Below, in pieces: positions 56,683 through 64,000 of a DNA stretch of 64,000 bases. This DNA comes from Stomoxys calcitrans (taxonomy: Eukaryota; Arthropoda; Insecta; Diptera; Muscidae): the NCBI RefSeq assembly GCF_963082655.1, contig NC_081556.1:151869501-151933500 (forward strand), in the 5' to 3' direction. Positions within the stretch are counted from its first letter, which is position 1. Each line of letters begins with the position of its first letter. Position numbers and translations under genes: made by a program. The notes below the pieces were generated by a model. The model was not told the DNA's origin and searched no databases. It saw nothing but the letters and a program-made list of their open reading frames with translations.

Positions 56683-56895
56683 TAGCGTATTGGAGCGGGA
56701 ATAATTTTCGAATATCAATGAGTGATTTCCGTTTTAAGTTTTGAGCCGGGGTGCGATACCACTTAGTAGACAAATTTTACATGGTTGAATACCTCACAAA
56801 TGCGGCCAGAATTTGTGAAGGGCTAACTTAATTCTGAATTTCTGATGTTCTCACTGTTATTTAAACCTAGGCGTTCATTTATTTCCTGTTGCATA
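56683..56895 (-). mobile_element. tRNA-derived SINE, strongly decayed
   Basis: Minus orientation: AATATCAATGAGTG, TTTTACATGG, ACCTCACAAATG, GATGTTCTCACTG and CTAGGCGTTCA are the surviving landmarks. A and B boxes lost. Confidence 0.5.
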
Positions 56896-57750
56896 ATGTT
56901 GTTCAATCATGGATGTTTCCTTAAGTTTTGATGAAAAAAAAAAGTTCATAACAAAAATGGGATATGCCAAGAAAAATGACACTACTTATAAAACGAGTAA
57001 TATTAACTTAATGTAATAGACTATATTGTAAAAAAACAAAATTATACGAGTATAACTATAAAACTTAAAAAGAAGAAAAAACAATGAAATTATTTCAATA
57101 AAAAAAATAAAAACAAAAATCAATAAATTTAATGTAAATTCAAATTCTTTTGACATATCGTTTTACTTCATTTTATTTGAAATGCAAATTCCTATGGTAA
57201 GAGAACGGAAACTAAGCAAGACCTCCTAAAATCCAATAGAACACTCCTTTATTGTCTGTTAAACTACTTTTCTTAGCTGGTTGTTTGTTGGCCCCCTTTG
57301 GTCTCAGTCGGCAGCCTCACCCAGATTTCTGACATGCAGCCAAAATACATACAAGCGAAAGAACATTCCTTTTCTATTTCGCTCCATTCGCTTAGTGCAA
57401 ACACTCCCTAATTAATTTGTGCTTTTCCATCAGACACATAATGGAACTGTATGGAAGCTCTGAAAAAAAAGAAAATTACTCTGCAGGACTTTTTAATAAT
57501 CATATCAGACCATAGGGCGTAGCAGCTATGGACAAATTTGTAGCACAGTAAGACATTGGAAATCAAATAAAAAAATTTAGAAGTTCATTTTGCTGTTATT
57601 ACAGCTATAAATCTGCTGTTAGAGCTAAAGTTTACAATTTCTGAACCTTCTATTGGAAAATTCTGACTACTATAAATTCTGTTGTGTGCTACAAAATTTT
57701 TTACTGCCCTTTTTGTGATAGACTTGAAAGTAAAATTTTGCCGTTTTTTC
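56896..57750. other. AT-rich unique island, no gene recognised
   Basis: A run of A-rich text with several AATAAA strings at about 57100-57130 and unassigned sequence after it (CTGTTATTACAGCTATAAAT near 57593). No coding evidence. Confidence 0.35.
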
Positions 57751-57751
57751 T

Positions 57752-57784
57752 TAATGAAATGTTCATGGGTAAATTTGCATTTAC
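57752..57784 (+). repeat. SINE tail scrap
   Basis: GAAATGTTCATGGGTAAATTTGCAT-like text (first 20 bases diagnostic) equals the end of the SINE body; it directly abuts the 3' tail of the LINE copy. Confidence 0.5.
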
Positions 57785-59736
57785 ATTAGGTTAGGTAAGG
57801 TTAGGTTAAAAAGAGGGTGCAGATATTAATCCGCCCCACGCTACTATGGATATACACCTAAGCCGGTAATCGGCTTGTTGTGTGCTCTTAAATCTATAAA
57901 GTAACCTGTAAAAAAAATAATTTTAAGTTAGGAATTCCGTGCTACTTACAAAATCCTTAATTGTTTTCAATGCCACTCCCCTAAGTTGGTTCATGTCTGA
58001 TATTGTGCCTCCACCTAAATACCGGTATCTGTTGGACGCGAAAGCCGGGCAATTACAAAGGGAATGCTCCAAAGTCTCATCATCTTCCCCGCATGCCCTA
58101 CACATGCTATCACTTGCCTTGTACCGATTTTACATAAGTGAGTTCGTATTTCTATGTGTCCCGTTATGATACCAATAGCTAAACTGACCTCCTTCTTACT
58201 TCCTTTCAGTAATAGCCTCGTCTTCTCACGATCTGGATCCATCCACAGGATTTTCGCCGTCCTGCCGGCCGTTTAGATGTTCCACAATGTTGGATGCGCA
58301 TTCGTGGCCCTTTCCCTTAACTCGAACTGCGTCGACCCGAAAGGCTTCGGGTTAACCAAGTTTATTGACGGCAGTCCTGTGGTCTTCACCGCCAAATCGT
58401 CTGCCCTTTCATTTCCCCTTACTCCGTTATGGCCCGGCACACAAACGATGCGGACTTTGCCATCCTCAGAGAAGGCGTTAATCTCCTTCTTACACTGCAA
58501 GACTGTTCGTGACTTTACCGTTCTGGTTGTTATTGCCCTTATGGTAATTTTACTGTCAGTAAAGATGTTCACACACGACTCCCTCGCGTTAGCACCACAC
58601 CACTTCACGCATACCGTGATCGCCCGCATCTCCGCCTGCTGGACGCAACAGATGTCAGTCCCTGGGTTCTCAATGTAAACCCCCAGGCCCACTCCGTCCT
58701 CTAGCTTTGATCCATCCATGTAACATGATCTTTCAGATGGCAATACAAGGGTTCCGTCAATCCAAAACTGTGCCGATGGCAGCAGTGCGTCGCACTCGAC
58801 TTCAAGGTTCATCTCAGGTATCCGATCGGAAACCTCTCCACTTCCTTCCAGGTTTCCTATCGTCGCCTCGATTATACTGCGATGGTATGAGCTGCTCCCA
58901 TCCTCAATCCATTCTCCCATCGCCTTAAGTCTCAAAGCCGCAGTGGCTGCCTCACACTTTATCTGTGTATCAATGGGTCGGATATCTAGAATAGTCTCCA
59001 ATGCCCTAGTGGGAGTGGTCCTCATCGCTCCGCCTATGCCAAGACAACATGTTCTCTGAAACTGTTGTATGGTCCTTATGTGGCACTTTTTCTCCATAGC
59101 AGTCCACCAAACTACTGAGGCGTAAGTAAGTATTGGTCTTATCACGCTCCAGTAGGGCCAGTGGACTATCCTAGGATTCAGGCCCCATTTCGAGCCTACG
59201 GCCCGTCTATATAGTGCCCAACAACTGTGAACCTTCTCAGCACGCTCCGGAATGTGACACTTCCAATTCAGTTTCCTGTTCAAGATCACACCTAAGTATT
59301 TCTTCTTTTCAGACATCGAAATCGTCTTATTGAGGAAACGTGGTGTGTTAAATTGGCCCACCTCCGTCTTCCTCGTGAACAGGCATATTTCAGTTTTCTC
59401 TGGTTTAAAATTGAGACGTCTGGGTCTAGCCCAGTCATATGCCATATGCAAGACCCTTTTGGCCCTTCTGCATAGCTCGTTCGGATCCTTATCCCTCAGA
59501 AGTATTATAACATCGGGTTAAAATCCCTTTTCAGTCAGCATCCGTAATAGGTCATTTATGGTTGTCACCCATAGTAGTGGCGATGAAATGCCTCCCTGTG
59601 GCGTGCCCTGTGTTACTTTCTCCCTTATATTTATGCCATTGGACACACAATTTATCCACCTGTTCTTTAGCATATGGTTTATCCAGTCTCTAAGGACCGG
59701 GTCCATCCGGTACTGGTCAAAGGATTGCATTTTCAT
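57785..59736 (-). pseudogene. RT-RNase H non-LTR retrotransposon, largest copy, inactive
   Basis: Minus strand, 5'-truncated at about 59736. RT fragment with VTQGTPQGGISSPLLW (template-grip motif, near 59590-59625), then EKGF-stop-PDVIILL, where the catalytic YADD box should be: it has been lost. The frame then runs 59451-58273 (392 codons): LNFKPEKTEICLF, KYLGVILNRKLNW, RT thumb, RNase H with CYMDGSKLE, QQAEMRAI, FTDSKITI and VPGHNGVRGNERADDLAV (the D-E-D-D set is present). A seven-residue deletion lies before QQAE. After a frameshift near 58120 the Cys-His tail CRACGEDDETLEHSLCNC and the end VSSTEFLT follow, then a 3' UTR and a TAACC-rich tail. The RNase H domain suggests the I/LOA/R1-type group. 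Confidence 0.9.
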
Positions 59737-59890
59737 TACAAATAAATAAAATAAATTATATTTTAGCAGATTTTTTAGTTTGTTAGTTGAAATAGTCGAT
59801 GAAAATGTTTGCTAAAACAACAGACTGGCGTTTGCAAAAATAGCAGTCGCGTCTGGCTTCCCAGCAAACAAAAACTGATATTTTGCCAAT
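59737..59890. other. Short AT-rich spacer
   Basis: No feature recognised between the truncated LINE and the next Helentron-like head. Confidence 0.4.
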
Positions 59891-60290
59891 TTTTATACCC
59901 ACCACCATGGGGGTATACTAATCAAGTCATTTTGTTTCTAAAATCTCGAGATATTGATGCAAAATTCAATAAAGTACGAATATTTATACGAATATTCTTG
60001 ATCGCCTCGACATTCTGAGTCGATTTAGCCATGTCCGTCAGTCTGAGTGCCTGCCGAAATCACAGTGACATTTGAAGGAATGAATATATCCGCTTGAAAT
60101 TCTTCACAGATTCTTCTGATTGATGTAGGTCGTTAGGTAATGCAAAAGAGCCATATCGTTTCAGATTTGAATATAGCTCCCTTCGTCTTCTTTTGACTTC
60201 CAACGTTACGTTCCAAATCGGTATATAACCTGATGTAGCTCCCTTGTAGATTGATCTCCCGGGCTGAAATTACTTTACTTACAATTTGGT
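59891..60290 (+). repeat. Helentron-like 5' fragment
   Basis: TTTTTATACCCACCACCATG (59891 on) and a degraded head (GAGTCGATTTAGCCATGTCCG, first 20 bases diagnostic), one module (AATATAGCTCCC), then lost. The 3' terminus is absent. Confidence 0.6.
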
Positions 60291-60439
60291 ATGTAAAGTT
60301 AAAATGTGCCCTTCAACTTAGTTCATCTGAGTAAATTTTACGCAGAAATCTGAAAACAGCTGTTTTCCTTTTATAAAATCAGCTGTGTCCGATGAATTGG
60401 CGGACGAATGGGGTAATAAAAAGAAAAAAATCAGTGGTC

Positions 60440-60705
60440 TAAGCCGTAATACCTTATACAGTTATATACTTCATCCTCAAAACTGTTTGGTGCGGTTTGC
60501 ATGCCAGCAGCGTCATTGGACCATAGTTCTTCGATGACGATACCAATCGTCAAGTTATAGTGAATAGACATCGCTACAGCACCATACTCACTGATTATTT
60601 TTAGCCTGAATTGGAAGATATGGATATGGACGACATATGGTTTCAACAGGTCGGTGGTACAACCCACACAACACACGTCACAATCGATTTATTGAAGATT
60701 TAATT
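60440..60705 (+). pseudogene. Mariner/Tc1-type transposase fragment
   Basis: Catalytic-domain text in one frame with two stops: TVWCGLHASSVIGP-stop-FFDDDTNRQVIVNRHRY, then PELEDMDMDDIWFQQVGGTTHT. The motif corresponding to FQQDGATCHT in the copy at 35.6 kb has the catalytic D replaced by V (QQVGG). No terminal inverted repeats found. A dead fragment of a related but distinct element. Confidence 0.75.
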
Positions 60706-60719
60706 TGATGCGGGTGTTA

Positions 60720-61470
60720 TAGCAAGATGCAATATATCCGACGCTTCTACAGAAAAAGGCAGACTATCTGACGCCTCATCTGGCGAATATTTTCACAGCG
60801 TGCCTAGGACTTGCATATACGCCGAAAGCCTGGCAGGAGGCAAAGGTTGTTTTTATACCCAACTGCACAAATACAAAAAGCATGCCTATGTCAAGGGAAG
60901 GTCGGTGCCTGCCCGAGGTTGTGCATAAAATAGAAGAATCCTCGATGACAAAACGTACACCCTGGCGGTATGCACTAACATCGAGGGGGCTTTAAACAAT
61001 GATCGAACTGTTCCAATCGTTAGACCAGTATCGGGTGCACCCGGTCTTTAGAGACTAATTAAACCATATGCTAAGGAAAAGGTGAATAAATTATGTGTCC
61101 CATGACATAAATATAAGGGAGAAAGTGGCATGCAACATTGTGGAATAGCGAAACGGTTGGTAGGATGGCGAAAATCCTATGGGGGATGGAGATCGTGAGA
61201 AGACGGGGCTATTAATGAAAGGAAGTAAGAAGGAGATCAGTATAGCCATTGGTATCATAACGGGACACATAGGACTACGAGCTCATTTATGTAAAATCGG
61301 TGCGCCAAGTAATAGCATTTATAGGGCATGATGAGATGTTGGAGCATTTCCTATGTCATTGCCCAGCTTTCGGGTCTAAGAGATACCGGCACTTAGGTGG
61401 GGACAAAATAACAGACATGAACTAATTTAGGGTAGTGGTATTGAAAACAATTAAGGATTTTCTAAGTAGC
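60720..61470 (+). pseudogene. RT-RNase H non-LTR element, patchwork-deleted copy
   Basis: Plus strand. RT start QKADYLTPHLANIFTACLGL and AYTPKAWQEAKVVFIPNC are readable, then text jumps to MLRKRVNKLCVP/DINIREKVACNIVE (RT middle, about 61070-61145). It jumps again to the C-terminal region (KGSKKEISIAIGIITGHIGL, HLCKIGAP, HDEMLEHFLCHCPAF, RYRHLGGD; 61215-61410). The RNase H domain is absent. The 3' UTR is cut after AAGTAGC by the group A Helentron-like element beginning at 61477. Confidence 0.75.
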
Positions 61471-61476
61471 ATTTTC

Positions 61477-63314
61477 TTTTTATACCCACCACAAAGGATG
61501 AAGGTATATTCAATTTGTAATTCCGTTTGCAACACATCGAAATATCCATTTCCAACCCTATAAAGTATATATATTCTTGATCAGCGAAAATATCTAAGAC
61601 GATCTAGCCATGCCCGTCCGTCTGTCCGTCAGTCTGTTGAAATCACGCAACAGTCTTTAAAAAAAGAGTTATTAAGCTGAAACATTGCACAGATTCTTTT
61701 TTTGCCCATAAGCAGGGTAAGTTCGAAGATGGGCTATAGCGGACTATATCTTCACATAGCCCCCATATACACCGATCCGCCGATTTAGAGTCTTAGGCCC
61801 ATAAAAGCCGCATTTATTATCCGATTTTGATGAAATTTGGGACAGTGAGTTTTGTTAGACCCTTCGACAACCTTCGTTAATTTGACCCAGATCGGTTGAG
61901 ATTTGGATATAACTGCACTATAGATCAATCCTCCGATTTAGAGTCTTAGACCCATAAAAAAGATTTTGCTGAAATTTGGGACAGTGAGTGTCTTTAGGTC
62001 CTTCGACTTCCTTCGTTAATTTAGTCCAGATCGGTTCAGATTTGGTTAAAGCTGCCATATAGACCGATCCTCCCATTTAGGGTCTTAGGCCCATAAAAGC
62101 CACATTTATTAACCGATTTTGATGAAATTTGGGACAGTGAGTTTTGTTAGACCCTTCGACATCCCTCGCTAATTTGGCCTAGATCGGTTGAGATTTGGAT
62201 ATAGCTGCCATATAGACCGATCTCTCTATTTAGGGTCTTAGGCCCATAAAAGCCACATTTATTAACCGATTTTGATGAAATTTGGGACTTCGACTTCCTC
62301 CGTTAATTTAGTCCAGATCGGTTCAGATTTGTTTATAGCTGCCATATAGACCGATCCTCCGATCTAGGGTCTTAGGCCCATAAAAGCCACATTTATTATC
62401 CGATTTTGATGAAATTTGGGACAGTGAGTTTTGTTAGACACTTCGACAACCCTCGTTAGATTGACCTAGATCGGTTGAGATTTGAATATAGCTGCCATAT
62501 AGACCAATCCTCCGATTTGGGGTCTTAGGCCCATAAAAGCCACATTTATTATCCGATTTTGATGAAATTTGGGAAAGTGGGTTGTCTTAGGCCCTTCGAC
62601 GTCCCTCGTCAATTTGACCCAGATTGGTCCAATTTGGATATAGCTGCCATATAGACCAATCCTCCGATTTAGGGTCTTAGACCCATAAAAGCCATATTTA
62701 TTATTCGATTTTGCTGAAATTTGGGACAGTGAGTTGTGTTAGGGCCTTCGACATCTTTCTCCAATTAGGTCCTTATCGGTTCAGATTTGGATTTATCTGC
62801 CATATAGACCGATTTCTCGATTTAAGGTTTTGGGCCCATAGAAGGCGCATTTATTGTCGGAAGTCGCTGAAATTTAAGACAGTGAGTTTAGTTACGCCCT
62901 TCGATGTCCTTCTTCAATTTGGCAAAGATCGGTTCAGATTTGAATATAGCTGCCATATAGACCAATATCTCGATTTAAAGTCTTGGCCCCATAAAAGGCG
63001 CATTTATAATCCGATTTCACTGAAATGTGACACAGTGACTTATGTTAGGCTTTTCGACATCCGTCTTGTGCATGGTTAAGATCGGTTTATTTTTAGATAT
63101 AGCTACTTAAAAATCAATATTTGGTAATTTACAATTGAACAATGACTTGTACTTGTTAGTATTTGGTCCAAATCGGAACATATTTCGATATAGCTGCTAT
63201 AGGGCATAAGGTATGCATTTTTCACCGGATTTTGACGAAAGGTGGTTTACATATATACCCGAGGTGGTGGGTATCCAAAGTTCGGCCCGGCCGAACTCAA
63301 AGCTTTGTTACATG
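61477..63314 (+). mobile_element. Helentron/DINE-1-like element, group A, complete
   Basis: 5' block ATACCCACCACA (61482-61493) and 3' block GGTGGTGGGTAT (63263-63274), then a perfect 9-bp hairpin AGTTCGGCC-C-GGCCGAACT (63279-63297). The tail is altered (TTTGTTACATG). About nine modules, several with a shared variant (CGATTTTGATGAAATTTGGG). Inserted into the 3' UTR of a LINE copy. Confidence 0.82.
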
Positions 63315-63337
63315 TTTTTTTTTTTTTTTTTTTTTTG
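63315..63337. repeat. Poly(T) tract
   Basis: A T run of about 20 bases right after the Helentron-like 3' end, consistent with the T-rich target preference of these elements or later expansion. Confidence 0.7.
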
Positions 63338-63394
63338 AAAAATTTTCCTATTGCTCCTAAACAATCGCCCTTCATATACGTACACTTGGTCGTG

Positions 63395-63425
63395 TATATA
63401 GCCGGCTTCGCCCATACTTGTTTTA
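63395..63425 (+). repeat. Isolated Helentron-like 3' terminus
   Basis: ATATAGCCGGCTTCGCCCATACTTG: the last 20 bases hold a GCCGGC/GCCC hairpin followed by ACTTG, like the 3' ends of group D elements. Nothing upstream belongs to it. Confidence 0.4.
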
Positions 63426-64000
63426 TAAAGCTTATTCAAAATTTGCATGAGATCTATTAACTTAATATACTTTTACTTATTTTAGTTTGTCTTTTGAGTA
63501 GCGAAATCGCACCATATCATCAGATCTGTTAAACTAAATGTGGTTTTACATATTGTAACTGTCTTTAAATGCAATTCCTCTTCATTTTAATATTTGACTA
63601 TAAAACATTGCTATAATTTTGTCCACACATGTTTTACAAAATTTACATATGAACACGAACATATAAGCATACCTTCACAAATACTAACACACCCTACGTG
63701 TGAAGCGAACATGCATAAACATATTGTAAAAGTTTTCTAAGGAAAAGGCAAAAAATGAAAACACAAAACGACAACACATTGTTTTTGTATACTAAGCGAG
63801 TCTGTTCAATACGCTTGCCGTTCAGTAGCAAAAAAGTCACCGTAGGATATCATTGTCATTGAAGGTTTTTTTTTTTTGTGAATGTGGCCTCAGAAAAAAT
63901 ATCATCGCGGGTATTCAGAAAAACTTGGTGTCTGAAACAGACAAAAAGTTAGCAGCCTTTTTTAACGAATTCGAACGCATTTGCCAGTGTGTGTGTGTGT
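63426..64000. other. Unassigned sequence ending in (TG)n
   Basis: AT-rich, no gene recognised. A (TG)n microsatellite reaches the window edge from about 63986. Confidence 0.4.

Noticed and set aside
57786..57806. TTAGG-like repeats as an interstitial telomere
   Set aside because: The same text occurs at the 3' ends of other copies of the same LINE, so it belongs to the element; flies also lack TTAGG telomeres.
58277..58928. Plus-strand ORFs over the LINE
   Set aside because: Shadows of the RNase H-containing frame on the minus strand.

Overview
This is nuclear DNA of a fly, most likely a calyptrate (muscid-type) dipteran. The only clearly recognisable host gene is the 3' half of the paired-like homeobox gene orthopedia (otp), on the + strand. 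Four coding exons (38087-38291, 38447-38572, 41624-41790, 41867-42277) join in phase into 303 codons including the stop. They encode the last 14 homeodomain residues, a conserved middle region, a glutamine-rich stretch and a C-terminal OAR motif. The first half of the homeodomain and the N-terminus were not found, so about 38 kb of the window upstream appears to be otp intron or 5' flank. An unusual open exon-like segment (42395-42570) lies just after the otp stop. Two short minus-strand ORFs (1103-1294 and 15329-15580) look protein-like but are unassigned.

Most of the rest is transposable-element sequence. The dominant class is a set of non-autonomous rolling-circle elements that I interpret as Helentron/DINE-1-like. 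Each begins with a block like TATACCC(A/T)CCACC. Each ends with the inverted copy of that block, then a GC-rich stem-loop (TTCGGCC/GGCCGAA type), then a short tail ending near TTACTTG. I separate three groups by their termini: A (ATACCCACCACC), B (ATACCCTCCACC) and D (ATACCCTACACC). All carry internal modules of about 150-153 bp built round a shared TATATGG(C/G)AGCTATAT core. One D element (53.4-54.9 kb) holds seven near-identical 152-bp units.

Other repeats are: a tRNA-derived SINE with A and B boxes (full copy at 34737-35053 with an 11-bp target duplication); two copies of a 233-235-bp MITE with TA duplications, both inside Helentron-like sequence; two broken mariner transposases (35.1-36.0 and 60.4-60.7 kb); an RT-RNase H non-LTR retrotransposon in four damaged copies (18.06, 21.86-22.87, 57.78-59.74 and 60.72-61.47 kb); an RTE-like LINE remnant (45.16-46.44 kb, with a relic at 38.8 kb); and a repeat with GC hairpins (43.5-45.2 and 47.7-48.7 kb).

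Layout: 1-38.0 kb, repeat-packed upstream part with unique islands at about 5-7.3, 10-11.6, 15.2-17, 19-20.1, 23.7-25.8, 29.9-30.8 and 33.1-33.8 kb; 38.1-42.3 kb, otp exons, with the 3-kb intron enlarged by a LINE relic, a Helentron-like mosaic with nested MITE, and a SINE; 42.3-43.2 kb, probable otp 3' UTR; 43.2-64 kb, nested repeats with AT-rich islands at 51.6-52.9 and 56.9-57.7 kb. No tRNA or rRNA gene, CRISPR array or bacterial-type operon was seen. Repeat boundaries are read by eye and are good to about 5-30 bp unless a duplication is stated.
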